Assembly: GCA_030867875.1 (NCBI GenBank)
Contig: JAOWCC010000019.1
Coordinates: 74,614,861 to 74,678,860 of the forward strand
DNA length: 64,000 bases
From: Actinernus sp. WN-2022
Lineage: Eukaryota; Cnidaria; Anthozoa; Actiniaria; Actinernidae
Reading direction: 5' to 3'
The position numbers and the translations under genes are program-made. The notes under the pieces were generated by a model. That model worked only from the letters and a program-made list of their open reading frames with translations, did no database searches and was not told where the DNA came from. Within the stretch, counting starts at the first letter, position 1. Every line of letters starts with the position of its first letter. Positions 1 through 15,200 of the stretch are shown here, piece after piece.

Positions 1-1114
1 ATAACGAATATCTGCTTAGGAATAGTCATTACATCTTTATTTAAGTTCATAAAATGAATACATCTTGTAATTTGCCCCCTTGTAATCGACCTTGTTGGGA
101 GAGGGCTATTTTATAGAGTGGTTGAAACTCTCGGCTACGTACATGTCCAGTTATGATAGATGCAGTTCCGATCATATCACAACCCAACAAAAGCGGCTTT
201 TACACAGTTCACTGGGGGCGTGAAGGCTTTGACAGGTATAAATGATTCATAAACAGAATATTTCAAGGGGCCTTGTCATTGTACGCTTCAAACGGAGTGT
301 GACGAATTCGTGTTGTTTACTTTCAGATCAAATTCTTCTTGGGTTGGTTATCGTGGGAAAACATTTTCTTGAAAGTATCTCGCTGAGCCTTGTGTCTTTT
401 CGACAAAATAGCAGCAAACATTTACTTTCAAATCCACTGCCAGATTACTGTCCCCGGCCAAAGAAAGGTCCCTAGATTCTCGCCGGTCGTAGGTTATTTT
501 AGCAAGCTATCAACGCGAGCCTAATGTACATTTCAACACACTGACACAAGCTTCGTGATTGGTCAAAGCAAATTAATGCAGTTGCGGCTGATCTTTTTAT
601 AATTTAGGAAACCGACAAGGCGATGTAAATTTCTGACATATCTCTTAACGACAGAATTTTCTTCAGTAAGCGGAGTTGCTATGAATAACACAAAATTAAA
701 GATTCGGGAAGCCGGTGATGAATTATAACTACCCTATAGCGTGCATCGAACATTTCAAGTAAAAATCGTTCAGCTTTTAGTTTAAAAGAAATGAAGTGTA
801 TATAACAAAAACATTCTTTTTGCATGAGTCGTGACGTTAAGTGTGGTGATGATTGACGGCAGTAAATGCCTCTACTTGATTGGATACTCTTCACTGCACG
901 CGGCATTGTCGACCGTTCAACGCTCGGTTCAAGACTTCGCGTCTCTCGAAGCGAATATTTTTGGTTTGCAGCACAAGGGGAAAATCTCAGCTTATGTTCT
1001 TGAGTATTTTTTAACCGAATGTTGCGGTTTCGGTAACCAGTTCTCGACCGATCACTTCTAATACTTTGTACTGGTCAACAGTTTCGCTCAACGCGAAGCT
1101 CGAAGGTAAACATC
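1..1114 (+). promoter_or_regulatory. Presumed 5' flank and 5' UTR of the cadherin gene
   Basis: No convincing coding exon is visible here. A CCAAT-type motif (GATTGGTC near 557) and two TATA-like stretches (near 592 and near 797) precede the cadherin start at 1115, so the promoter and 5' UTR probably lie here. The transcription start cannot be placed from sequence. The short open frames at 242-475 and 831-1061 show no recognisable domain and are treated as chance. Confidence 0.3.
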
Positions 1115-3281
1115 ATGGTTGCCCTCAGGTTGCAGACCGTACTGGGGGTTGTTACTTTGCTGTTGAGCTGCGTTCGACCCTCACACGGACAGCAAACCAC
1201 AATAATAACCCAGAGTGTACCAGAGGGCAAACCGGCTGGCTATCGCTTGTACGCATTTGATTTACCACCAGGCAACGAGATCTACTCATTCTTTCGTGCG
1301 CCCGATAGTTTAACAGTCAGCGCACTTAAGTTATTTCGAATTTCAGAAAATGGAGTCGTTACAACGAACAACCCTTTGATCTATACTGTTGGAAAGCCAA
1401 ATACTTACGTTCTAACAGCCTTGCGAAGACCCCGAGGAGCTACGGAAGGTGGTAGTGCTTTTACTCTTAAAGTCACTGTGTCAGATACGAATAATTTTCA
1501 GCCGACTTTCGGCGCAGACATGTATTTTGGGTTCGTAGGAGAGCGTGCACCTTCAGGTACTGTCGTAGGAGGTTTAGAGAAGTGTCATGCCGAAGATAGG
1601 GATACTACAGGAGTCCGTTCTTACGAGATTGTAAACGGCAACGAAAGGCGTTACTTTACTGTGGAGGCCAAAACAGTTGGGAAGCTTAAATTTCTAGTAC
1701 TGAAGACTACGAGCAACCCGATCATTCGCAATCCTACCACACCCCGCGTAACGTTAACGGTTCGAGCAAACGACGGTGGCTCTCTACACGGGACTACTAA
1801 AATCCAGATCTCGATTCTGGATGTCAACGACAATGCGCCTGAGTTCGAAGAAAAGCAGTATTCGACAACTATTGGCGAAGACACGCCGTTAATGACATCG
1901 ATTCTACGTGTGCGGGCCACAGACAAGGATATAGGAAGGAATGGTGGGATTTACTACTTTCAGAGCCCCGCGAACGAATTCTTTACTATAGACGCAATCA
2001 CTGGAGTTATCCGAGTCGTCTTTACTCTTGATTACTCGAAACGTAGTAAACACACACTTACTATCAAAGCTAGGGATCGTGGTTCACCGTACAAGTCAAA
2101 GTCTGTGAGTGTTAATATTGCAATCCGAGAAGACCTGCGCAGCTACCCTCCTCCAGATCGCCCCAACCCTGGAAAGAACACCGCGCCGTCTTTCCCGGAA
2201 GGCGCTTCATACATTTTCAGCATCCGAGAAGATTTTCCTGTTGGAGGTGCACTACTTGTGATCCAAGCCGTGGATAATGACCCTCCAAGCGCGAACAAGC
2301 GCATCACTTATACGCTCACTGGCAGCACTAAATTCGGCATAGGTTCCGCCAATGGTGTAGTAACTTTACAAAGTGAGGTGGACTACTCTAGTACCCCCGC
2401 GCAAAATGTGTTCAAATTGACGATAACCGCAAGAGATGGTGGCGGATTATCAAAGAGCACGATTCTAACAGTCAAAGTACAAGACGTTGATGAAAATCGC
2501 AATGTACCGTTATTCCAACCTCAGCAAAAGGAAGTCAACATTGCGGAGAATTCACCGAAGGGGACTCGCGTGACTGTTGTAAGTGCCTCTGATCCAGACA
2601 CGGGCTCGAATGGCCAGGTAGTCTACTCGATTACTCAGGGCTCAGGGCTTGGGATTTTTGAAGTGAATGCTAACTCAGGGGCACTACTAACTGCTGCTCC
2701 CCTTGATAGAGAAAAACATAACATATATGATCTGGTAATCAAGGCCGATGACAAAGCAACCTTCCCTAAATCGTCTAATCTCTACCTTATTATCAAAGTG
2801 CAAGATGTAGATGACAACAACCCGTACTTTACCCAGGCTATGTACATTGCTAAAGTGCCCGAAAAAGTCAGAGAAAACACATTTGTGACCGTGGTACGAG
2901 CCATTGACCCCGACTTGAATCCCTCTATATCCTATACCATAACGAATTCACGGTTAAATCACTTTAAAATTGAATCCGAGACTGGAGTTGTGAGGACAAC
3001 TCAATCTCTGGACCCAACGACCGGCCAGAAAGAGTACGAACTGGTAGTTAAGGCGACCGCTGGGTCGAAAAATTCGTTCGGGCAAGTAAATGTGACCGTA
3101 ACCACCAAAACAGATTCTCCGCCCGTGTTCAAGAATAAGCCTTATGCCGTGAGTGTCCCAGAAAACCAGGGACAAATAACGAATTTGCTTTGCATCGCGG
3201 CTGTCGATTCTCGTGGCCGGGCTGCGAGGTACAGCATTATCTCCGGAGGTAATCAAGGGTTTGGGATCAACGCTGATTCAG
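1115..3281 (+). CDS. Cadherin exon 1: signal peptide, EC1-EC6 and start of EC7
   Basis: The ATG at 1115 sits in a reasonable context (ACATCATGG) and opens directly onto a signal peptide: MVALRLQTVLGVVTLLLSC, with likely cleavage after SHG near residue 25. Six EC repeats follow, separated by linkers such as LDVNDNAPEF, QDVDENRN and QDVDDNNPYF. Several linkers are degenerate (SDTNNFQPTF, TTKTDSPPVF), suggesting some inter-repeat calcium sites are incomplete. The donor is CAG|GTAAGA at 3282, phase 1; translation past it soon meets a stop at 3311. Confidence 0.93.
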
Positions 3282-6200
3282 GTAAGATTTTAACAGTTTT
3301 TTTAGACCTGTAAATGTTGCTTAACCTAAGACTTTAATGCATTCAAAACAGCAGAGCTTTTTCGCTTTTGATTGGGTTAAACATCTTGATAATCTTACGT
3401 GCTTTTCACCGAGAATCTTTGTATATAAACGGACCGCCCGTGTTGTGGGTCAACATTTAAATGTTCACTTCTTTATCGTTTCTTATAGAAAGCCTATCTG
3501 ACTAAATGCTTTACTATGTAATTGTAAAAAATGTTAACACCATTATTCACGACAAAAAAAATGTAATTTCTTAGGAGTATAGAATTTATTAATATTGAAT
3601 ATAAGAACTCAAAACGTATACACATTGCACACGTAGGAAACCTTTTGACTGTTGCTTCGGCTTCCCTATAACTAGCAAATGAGTTCACTAGTCGTAATAT
3701 ACTAGACTTCAAGGGGCCTTGGGTTACAAGCCTAATTCATTCTCACTCTATAATTCATTATTTCAGTCTGATTATTAATAACGTGGTATGTTGCATAATT
3801 GTCCTACCCTGAAATTAAATTTGTACTCCTTACCGCAAGGAAATATTTAGTTTTGTTTTTTTGGCAAATATATTTTACTTAAATCACAGTAAAGGAAGGC
3901 AGTGAAAAAGCAGGAAATGGAAGAATGTCACTTTTAAGTGTTTTCTTATATTTCCCCCCAAACACGCCTCAAAAACACGTGTATTCAAAGGGACACTGTT
4001 ATCTTTCAAATGATAATTAACTTTCTCATGACGAAAGACAAAATAACTACTCCGATTTAGCAGAGTATGCTTTCCAGGTATACTGGAGAAAAATTGAGAC
4101 AATGTTGATGAAGGATGATAAAGAATCGAGTGGAATAATAATACTTTTTAGAGAAATTTAGAGCAACTTGAAATCGGTTCACTGTAACCGAAATCAAGTT
4201 TCTAGAATAGGCTTTTGTTATCCCCTTTAATCTTTGCCATTTTCTATCCAAAAGGTTTGGAAAGCATCAGGATATTCACATGGTATAATCCGCTCTTCTA
4301 CGTAAATCTCTGGGTGTTATTATGACGATCCTTTGGAGTTTTGTTTTAGAGAAACCTGAAGGTTCAAATTCGATTGACAGTTTTAATTTAAATGTGAAAT
4401 CTGAACTTTTCTGGCAGAACTATCTGTTTTCCATTTATCCTTGGTTTTTTTTCGTGTTATGCACATATTTACATTTACTGATTAATTAAAGGAATGTGCC
4501 CTAATCAGTGACTGCCTGGGTGAGCTCTTTCAGGCTCACAGATATATATAGAATCTTATCTTAACATGAAAATTTTGGATCAATAAATACTAGCTAGTAC
4601 TGTACATTATAGTTGAGACAGTAAATTTCAAATTTATGAGCATGTCTAAACTAGAGCTATATTGTTATTCGTTTGCACTAGATTGACCACAGTAAACATT
4701 TTAAAGGCACAATAATATAGTAAGTGAATTTTGTAGACCAATTCTACTGAATTCTGTTAGATGTGCAGTCATCCAAAGCTTGATCACGAAGAGCTCCAAA
4801 AATATATTGTAATCTGGTAATTAATTAAGTCAGCCAAAAACATTCAACAAAATGTTGTAATATTATTTCTCTATTTTATAGTAACAAACATTGATGGCAG
4901 AAACATGTATATACCAGACTGTATATATAATTCAATTTTCATGAACAGAAATAAAGTCTGTATATCCTAGTTGCACTAGAGAGTATGACTTTTTAAAATT
5001 GTGCAAAGGTCAGATCTGCCATTAAGCTAGCTGTTGCACCATTTATATCATAAACCTCAGGAAAAGCATATTTTGTTGTTTTAGGATGTTAATTATTGAT
5101 AGCTTTTTAATTTCTAATGATTCGGAAAGTTTCCACTCATTTTTCGAATGTTAAGAAACCTTGTATATGATTGTTTATTTCATATTCCATATATAGAATC
5201 TAAACTAAAAAAAATCAGCAAGGCTGAGAATTCATTTTTCAAACAAACTGCTCTCATAACTTCATTTTATATCACAGTCTGGATAGTTAATGTTTTAATT
5301 CCTAGATCAAACATGTATACTGTGTTTTGTATCAAAGTTGACCAAATTTGGAATTGGGTGACAACACTACTGCATCATTAATTACCTCAAATTATTATCA
5401 TAAACCATTATAGCAGAGCCAAAGGGCTGTGTGTGGAGCACCATACAAATAGGATGAGAACAAAAATAGGGTGCCTTCCGGTTTCCCTTATGCCCGCGGA
5501 ACCCTGACGCACGACATGTCACACACAATGTGCAAGAAAAAGTGTTGCTGTTGAAACCAGGCAGCTGCGATCGAAACCTTGGCCAGTAGGTAGTTTTTTT
5601 TTCATTTTCCGTTATCTTCTTTTTTCTTCTAAACCTTTTGCACTCACTGATTTCCCTTGATTCTACCAGTTATTTTTGTGTTTTTAACTTTGTTTTCTTT
5701 ACGTAATTTTTTTTTTTTTGGGGGGGGAGTAGTTACCTCAGTTCAAATAATTAGGAGCTCTTCTTTTAGGCTTGCCTATACATTGTATATATTATATAAT
5801 ATATACGTTCCACAATGACATCATCAACCGGCTGCATTGCCAGCATGGTTGGTCCTGATGGTGTAGTAGATGTGGGCTAGTATGCCGAGGCCATGGGTTC
5901 AAATCCCACTCAGGGCACATATTTTCTCTTTCATTTCTATTCTAGTTATTTATATACAGAGATGGGTTTCTTCTTTATACTGTTTATATGTGTTTATTAA
6001 ATAAGCCTGAATCCTTTGGGATCCTTTAAACCTTGGGTGACTCCTAAGTTGGCCTTATTATACAGGGAGTTCTAACTTAATACACATACCATTATATATC
6101 ATTGGTATCCTTTTTAACAGAGAAACCCAAATGAATCTAAACAGTGTAACCACCCCTAATCTCAGGCGGCAGAGAAACTCGGACTCAGACCCCTCACGGG

Positions 6201-9200
6201 CTAGCGGCCTTAACAGCCCTAACTAGCTATTTTCTAACTAGTTACCATGCGAGATCTGAGTCTGAGTTCCTCTGCCTGCGCGGAGTCTAAGCCCGAGATT
6301 AGGGGTGGTTACATAGTCAGTTTAGATTCATTCGGCCAGGAGATGAGGTTTCTGAAGCTTCTCTGTTAAAAAGGACAGCATATAAAATGGTATGTGCATT
6401 AATATAGAACTCCCTGTGCTTATTAGGTCAGCTTTGTCTGTCCACCTGTGGATCCGTATGATACTTAATTAGGTTGAAAGCTATTTTAAAGTTATAGGCT
6501 TTCCCATCTCGACCCCAAAGAGTAAATGCCAGGAGTACCCATGATTACATTCCTCAATGACACCATCAACCGGCTGCGTTGCCAGCGTGGTCAATGGTCC
6601 TGATGGTGTAGTGGTAATACAGCAGACTAGTATGCCAAGGCCGTGGGTTCAAATCCCACTCGGGGCACGGCACATATTTTCTCTTTCACTTCTATTCTAG
6701 TTATATTTATGTTTATGTATTATTTTGTTTGAATCTTGAACTTGGGTAGTTTCTTGCTATTTCTAAAATGTTATGTTGCATACAGAAGGTGCTCTATATG
6801 TATCTGGCATTTTGTATGAAACACATTAGCTTGGCCAATCACCTGGAAAAATCAAACCAACCATTGCTGGTATCACGACAGAAGTTGGCCATGCAGATGA
6901 CATATTTTTGTATAGTTTTTATAATTTATAATAATATTGTGATACATTTATTGTGCAGTATTTCAACAACTGGTACATGTATGAATATAAATATTAAAAA
7001 TTAAACATTGTGTAAATTATTTTAAGATATACATGCGTGTACATCACAAAGTTAATGCTCAGCAATGAATATGAGAAAATTATACAAGGAAATTAACAGA
7101 TTATGGACTTTGAATACATTTTTGTATATCTTTACAAGTTGTATATATATTTACTGTGTTGGCTTTCACAGTACACTCAGGATCAATATTACATGTAGAG
7201 TGTGAGCCAATATGAAGCATACCTAATATTATTGTTGTCCTTTCATACGACCAATAAATTCATTGTCATTAAAATTAATATAAATGTAGCAATCTTCACA
7301 AACAGTTTAATATGTTGTCATTTTTTTAAACTTTGTAAAACAGATAATTTATACTGTTTTCAGGAACAAAATTCCTCAATACAATTTTAGAGACTGCATC
7401 AATGGCCACAGACCACATTGCATGGCTTCTATGTTGTTATGAGTCACATATTTCCTGATATACATTCACTGGAAAATAAACCTGTTAGGATATTTACTAC
7501 CTTACTAAAATTGCAAAACAAACAGATAATTTATAATAAACCTGTTAGGTTATTGACTAAATGCTGAGTGTTTTAAGAAAGAATACAGACGAAGGCATCA
7601 ATATATTATGAAGTTGTGGTTAAATTCGTGCAGGGCTGGATTAGATCCCGGATATAATGAACCTTCAGGTTATAACAAAATCCCTGTTATATTAAATGCA
7701 ATTTTGAGGCTCATTCTTGAAATCTGCCTGGATATAATGAATACCGGTAATATTGTTTAATCTGCATGACTACATTGTAATTTAAAAGTTTATGTGATTC
7801 TTTAATTCCTCTGGGATGGCTCAACTTTCAATTACATATTCTTGCCAAATGTAAACCTATATATAGCTACTGCACACAGCCAGATACATGTTTATTTCAG
7901 CACACATGTTCTCTCATGCCTAAGTGTCCGAGTCACTAATTAATACAAGTTCTAACAATCGTTGTTGAAGTGTTAGTAGAAAACCCCAATATGACGAACA
8001 TTTTTATCAGTGCTTTTGCGGAAAAGCATTATAACCGCGGGAGTCGTTTCTAACAAATACTTGATGTAGCGAACCTATTTTTTCCGGTTCCTTGCACTTT
8101 GTTATAATGGGCTTCGATCCACTGTATACCTCATAGAAAATAATAAGTTTTTAATTATTTAATTCAAAACAGAAGGTTGCCAATCTGAGAGTTCCATATT
8201 TATGATAATTTAATTGAGCTACATGTATGGCATATTATTTTCTCCCACTTCTTGCTAAAAAAGGTGAACATTATAACTTTCAAGTACAATCAGAAAGAAA
8301 TGTATAGAAAATGAATTAGTGCCTGCCATGGATATTCTGTAAGTTTAGTTATAATTCACTCAAGTGCAAGTTGACAATAATTTTGCAAAGAAAATAAGTT
8401 TTCTAAAATGTAAATACTTAATTTTATAAACATGTTTTTTCTAGCCCAATGTCAGAGTATTTCGTTTTTTTATCTGTTTTACATTCAGACACCCTGATAA
8501 AAAGACTTGTGGGAAAAAGACACAACAAATTATATAGTGACCTTGCAAGTTTTGTTGTTAACTGACTCCATGATTATAAAGTGATGATAACAATCTTAAT
8601 GTTCCAAAAGCTTTGTCCTCTCTGCATGGTTTCTGATCATGGGTATGCTCTTTTTCAATTATTTTCTTTTGTTCATTCTAAAATTAGATTAATGCATTAG
8701 GCTGCAGCTAGACTAATAGAAAAGAACATATCAGTGATTAAGCCAATGATGGTGATTGTTAATTTGAGAAAGTGATTAAAGCAATAGGTAAAATACGGCA
8801 GGCACGACAACCCAAAAAAAATGCTAATTAAAATAAAAGCATTTATATAAATTATAACAAATCAAGCTAAGAACTTGCTAACTAATAATATTTTATTCAC
8901 TTATTAGGGAGGTTTTCAGCCCTCAAGTCCTTTGATTATGAAATAAATGACAAATACAAAGTGCATTTAGAAGCTACTAGTGGGTCTGCTTTGAAGGCTG
9001 TCTCTGCCGATGTAGACATAACAATTATAGATGAAAAGGACCCGCCACAGTTCAGCAAACAGAAGTACTCCATATCAATATCAGAAACAACTGCCGTAGG
9101 CACTACAATTTCCAAGGCAATACAAATATTTGACAAGGACACAAGCAGTAGCCAGTTTGAGTGCTCTATGGAGAAACTCACATCCCTTGAAACTGCTGAA

Positions 9201-12200
9201 TACATTCGAGTGGTGCAAAATCAGGGAGAGTGTAAATTGGTGGTAAAGAAAGCATTGGACACATCTATTACACCACGATTTCAATTTGAGGTGCAAGCTA
9301 CAGACAAAAGCTTCAGAAACATGTTTGCAACTGCTGCCGTAGTGTTAACTATTGTGGATCAGAATACTTATACTCCAGTGTTTTCCAAGACTTCTTATTG
9401 GGTGTCCATCCCTAATAGTACCCCTGCAGGGACGACTATTTTACAGATATCTACAATTGACAAGGATCAAGGAAGCTTGGGAGAAGTCACCTTCCAGTTG
9501 ACAGTACAGGGAGGCGGCTCAGGGTATGTTAATATAATATTACCAAGTGCAGCCAGTTCCCTGGGGGTGGGGTGGGGGAGGGGACTGCTGTTTATGAGCG
9601 GTATAAGTCAGAACTGAAATAGGGTATTCTATTCAATGTTTGAAACAGGGTGTCATTTTGTTTATAGACGTGCGTTGCACTTTATGCAACTCAAGCAAAT
9701 TTTGTATGAATATGAAATTCTGTATGATATAAAATTCTGAGCTTGAAAGCGTAAAACAATAATATATTTTAGTATTGTTTTAGTATTCCCAGAAGGTAAT
9801 GCAGCAATAGCAACACCCTCGCAAAGCATCATGGTCAACAGAGAGTCTTTAATATTGATCATAAAAATAATTTAAGAAGAGAAGAAAACACTGGGAAAAT
9901 AAGGAAGTTTATAGTTTCTAATATTTTTTTCTTTAGATATGACAGATTTGGCATTGATGATCATGTTGGGTGGATTAAAAGCACAAACAAGCTAATATCA
10001 GATCAAAGATATCAGTTATTAGCCAAAGCTAAAGATGGAGGTAAGAGTTAGCTTTATACTGGACACTTGCATGATGGCATCACATTCTACAACTTCCAGA
10101 ATCCTTTGTGCAGTTTCTTTTGTTCATGTACTTTAGATATTGTCTTGGTATTCTCAAAGGAGTTGGAAAATCTTAATATAAGAAAACGAATTTGAAAAGG
10201 ATTCTGGTAGCTGTAGTTAAATGAGGCTGAAATGTTTTATTGTCTTTAGGGACTGCATGCATGGGCTGGAAAAATCAAATCTTCTTAAAAACCGTTTTTA
10301 TGGCTCACCCCCTGATTCATGCAAAATTATCAGTGGCCCACCCTTGAAACCTTGCACAAAATTGATAAGCCCACCCCTTCCACAAATGTGTTGAGATTTC
10401 TTTCAAAGCCAAACATAGGCTGTAAACCCCTTATTTACCTCTAATTATCTCTCATTCACCCGACAATTAATGCTTCCTCATTAATAATTTAGAGCTTGAT
10501 AAAGGAAATTTAAAGTATGATGGTACCTTGTTTATATCTTAGCATACAAAGTCAGAAATACAGTATCTCAGATTTCTTTTACATAATCATTTCTATTCTA
10601 TGAAAGCGTTGTTGGAACTTTAAATAGCCTACATGCATGCACATTTTTGCTTTTTGCTTATTCAGTATAAAAGAAAACTGCACATGAGAAATTCTGAAAT
10701 CTGTTTAAAATTTGTCTTAACATCAACAATAAAATAAAAATATTAAAATGTTTTTTTTAATTGAAAACAGTAATTGACAAACATATGAATACATATAGAA
10801 CACTTTTTACTGAAGCATATTTAGGATTGACCCACCCCTCATGTATTGCTTAATTTTTCTTGGCCCACCCCTAGCACAAACCATGTATGACAAAATATGC
10901 TAGAACTCTATGTATTCAATACCTAGGCCTAGATGGCCCGAGTTCAGGCCACTCAGGGCCTCTTGTTTGTTTATAATCTACTGAGCAATACATTTGCTCA
11001 GAACGTACAACTGTGCACTCTATAACCTTTCTATTCACTTGTTATGTTGTTGACCGGGCCTCAGAATCCAGATATTTTGTCAAGTGAATTAATATTAACT
11101 AAAGCTTAATCATAAACTAAATAAACGGAGGAAGAATTCAAGTAACTATACACATTTAGTATTCCTAGATCCATTCGAAAAATGGCATCCATTTGAACTT
11201 ATTAGTTATTAAACAAAAAAACTATTGTTTAGAGACGATTCATATTAAATTGGACGCCATTTTTCGAATGGGCCTATACCACTTACCAGACGTATATTTT
11301 CTTTAAATAAATCCACAATAATTTGCAACCGGTCCAAGACAATCAGCATCTTTCCCAGAATTCTTTTCTGCAGTGTTAAATGCCCCACTCACGTGCAATT
11401 GCGCACCCCCTCCCCCCACCCCTCAGTGTTATTGGTGGGAAATTTGCGAGATCAGGCGAGGGAAGTGGTGGCATGTAAAACTGGCGAGAGAGATTTAACA
11501 AGATTTTTACCAATAACATACCTTCAATACAAAGTCCTAAGCGATATATATAAGTACTGTGTTTCATATTTTACAGGTTCGCCAGCTAAAGAAGCTCAAG
11601 TTAGTGTGTATATCTCTGTCTACAAGAGAAGTGACACGCCCCTGAGTTTCAACCAACAACGCTATGCCAAGTCCCTGGCAGAAACTGCATCCCTGAACAC
11701 AATGGTTTTCAAAGTTCAAGCCACAAAGTCAGGCTCCTCAACTGGCATAACATACGAGCTTGTCGGAGGTCATAAAGAAGGCAGCACTACAATTTTCAGG
11801 ATAAACGCAAATACGGGTATAGTTGATGTGAACTCTGGTCTCGACCATGAAAGGAAGTCTAGTTATACGCTTGCTATCAGAGCCAAGCGCACTAGTGGAG
11901 TTGTCCCGTTGGCCGTGGATGTGGAAGGGATAGTCACCGTCACTGATGTCAATGATAATGCTCCAGTTTTTGCGTTTGATAGAAATGTTAAAATCTTTGT
12001 GGTCGATAATCACGTTCCCGCCAACACTCCAGTAACGAAGGTAAGTAGCCGTACTCCAGCTTTAGCGGTGAAAAGACGGTTCAGTTGCAGGTCCTGAAAA
12101 TTGGGGGGGGGCAAAATGATGAATTCTGAGGCATTTTCATTGATGATTCTGTCAATCTCTCCTTGGTCTGGGGGCAGTTGCTCCCCTCAGCCCAGTTCCC

Positions 12201-15200
12201 CTCAGCCCCCCTCCATACGCAGTTGGCTCAAGAGGTTTGAGGAGGTTTCTGTCAATCAAAGCAACTGTTAATTGGCTTCCGTACATCTGGATGTAACAAC
12301 CTCGTTCCCAGGGATCTTTACGCGCCTAATCCAAGATGGCGTCGAAAGAACCCCTAGTACAGGCTGGTCATGTGACCAAAAAATATGCCCAATATTTAAC
12401 AATTATTCACCGAAGTGGAGGTGAATAATTGTTTTAGTATATACCACACTCCAGGTAAATAGCCAGCACCAAATAGTTATTTTATTTTCTGTCAAATGGA
12501 CAAAAACGCGCGCGAGATGATTGCTGCTTTGCTCGGAGGTGAATACGAAATCATATTCACTGTTTGAGTAGCCAATCAGAGCGCGCGAAAAGTGATATTC
12601 ACCTGCAGTGTGGTATATACTAAAACAATTATTCACCGAAGTGAAGGTGAATAGTGGTGGATATTTACCGAGCCGCTTCGGCGTCTATCTTGTACACATC
12701 CTTAATATTACACGTGGTATTTTGTCCTGTTTGCAGATTACGGCAATTGATTTGGATGCTGGAAACAATGGGAAAGTCACTTACAGCATTGACCTGGCTT
12801 CAAGCAACCCTACCAGTAACTTACCCTTTACAATTGATCCCAGAACAGGAGTCCTGAAGACTTCCCGCAAACTCCAGTAAGACTTCAATCACTGACTTAT
12901 TTCACTTTGCTCGTGCGACTCGAACTCAAATCTAAACGTTAAAAATGTTCAGAAAGGGAAGAGAGGGGGATACGAATTCGTAAATGGCTGCTGTGCCAGC
13001 CAGGCGCTGGTGGTTAAGAGCTGCGCTTTTGACCCTTGTAGCCTGGTTTGGTTCCCGAACAACTTATTATTTATTTCCTAGTGTTTGTCTCAATAGCACC
13101 TACTGCTCATCTAGGAAGCTCACACTACAGGTTACAATTAGAACTTTTGCAGCGAGTAAGGTAGAGAAAAAAGGAAACGACTAATAGTAGTGGTAGGAAT
13201 AAATTTAAGGGATAAACGGCTAGTAATAATTGACAACAACAAAGCAGGAACGCAAAACAGGTACAATAGATTGCAATATGTAAATAACAGAAACAGAAAC
13301 AAGGAAACAATCACCCACAACAGCGTACATGTTAAATGAGCTGCTGGTATTAGAGCGGTTTTCGATTGAATTGTTTTGGTTCGCTTTTTCTGTGAAAAAT
13401 GTTTTGTAATTATCAGCCAATCGAAACTCAACATTGTTTTTGTCCGTCATATAATCAATCTTCATCCACTATTGCGTTTACGTTTTTCGTGATTTGTTCA
13501 AAGTATTTCTAATAATCCACTAGCAAAATGCGATCCCAATTATTTGAGGCCTGCATACACAAAACCTTTAAAAAACTACCTTAACTAAATTTTATGTATT
13601 AGTATATACCACACCATTCGCGCGCTCTGATTGGCTACTCAAACAGTGAATATGATTTCGTAGTCACCTCCGAGCAAAGCAGCGATCACCTCGCGCGAGT
13701 TTTTGTCCATATGACAGAAAATAAAATAACTATTTGGTGCTGACTATACACCGGCAGTGTGGTATATACTAAAACAATTATTCAATTCAGTGGCGGTGAA
13801 TAGTGGTCCATCCACTATTCACCTCCACTTCGGTAAATAATTGTTAAATATTTGCGTTATCAAAAATTATATGAGTATTAAAGGTGATAATCTTGAACAT
13901 TTTAGGTTAACCTATAACAGTGGCCAACAATATGCGGACTACACTGTTGGTGTGAAGGCAACCGATGGCGGCTCTCCTGCAAAACATACCGTCAAGGCCG
14001 TTATGCTGAAGGTTATGAACGTACGCGTGCCGCCAACATTCCGTAATAGCAAGTACAGCGCCACCGTTCAGGAAAACGCACGCGTCGGTGACCAGGTAAT
14101 CAACATCAAGGCGGTCTACAGCGATACCAACGCGCTGTTGAAATATACCTTAATGAATGGAAACACGGGGAATGCGTTTTGTATTGACCTGCTGGGGAAG
14201 ATTACTGTCGCTCGACCACTCGACAGGGAGGTGATCCCGGCGTATAACTTGCGGGTGCGTGTGGCTCTTGGTAAAGATCAGAGTTTTACAGAAGTCAATG
14301 TGAGCTTGACAGATATTAATGACGACTCCCCTCATTTCACCAAAGAGATTTACAGCTTTCGAGTAGCGGAGAATATTGGTAAGTAAAAACAAGAGCTAAC
14401 TTGCTAGGGTTTCTTTGTGGGTTTTCCCCGCCAAAGGTCGAGTTTGGGTTTCCTGTGGTGTAAGAGATAGGCGATAGGGACTGGGACGAGAGGCCTTCCA
14501 CACTCGGAAGTGCCGCTGTCATGCTAAACAAGAGAGTGCAACCGCACCATGAACCGACATGTATTGACATTTGAACATTTCATTGTCGGGTGCACAATAA
14601 GCGCAACATAAACTGATTGTTGTTTTTGTTGTATGCAATTTTTTAACGCAGATTTTGTTATCTAAAATTCTAGAAAACGAAACTGTTTTCCGCTGTTATT
14701 GTTTTCCGTTGAAAATATCTTACAAAAGCTTGAAACCTGCTTCTGAAATACTCGGCACCCGACTTTCTTTATGAATTTTAGAAGTTTTCATAAGTAATAT
14801 TGTAAGATGACAAAAATGACGTGTATACGGCTATTTCTAAAAAGAGGTTCTCGTGCAGGTTGCATTGCGGTGCATTCAGTGACTGGGCTACACAGGCAGC
14901 TCAACACAGGCAGCCCGAGCTAGAAGCTGAAAGGGGAGACCAGCGTCTGTACTAGGCCAGCATATGCAAAAAGGGATCGAGAAATAGTGAATTCCTCAGA
15001 TTGTTCTTGAACTGAATACTAATAGCACACGCGGCTTGACTAATTAAATTAATAAAGATTCAGTCTCGTAACGTGCAATGCAACATGCGCAATACAACCC
15101 TTTGTGAAATTGGTGTATTTGAAATATGAATATGTAAATTCTCATTACACGAATGATCAATGGTTTAGTCAATTCTGAACTGGGGCAGACTTATGTTACT

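Noticed and set aside
831..1061. ORF just upstream of the cadherin start as an upstream exon
   Set aside because: No domain, ends before 1115 in a different frame, and the signal peptide at 1115 needs no upstream exon.
12984..13184. tRNA-like or coding segment in intron 5
   Set aside because: Only weak A-box resemblance, no B-box, and no conserved peptide.
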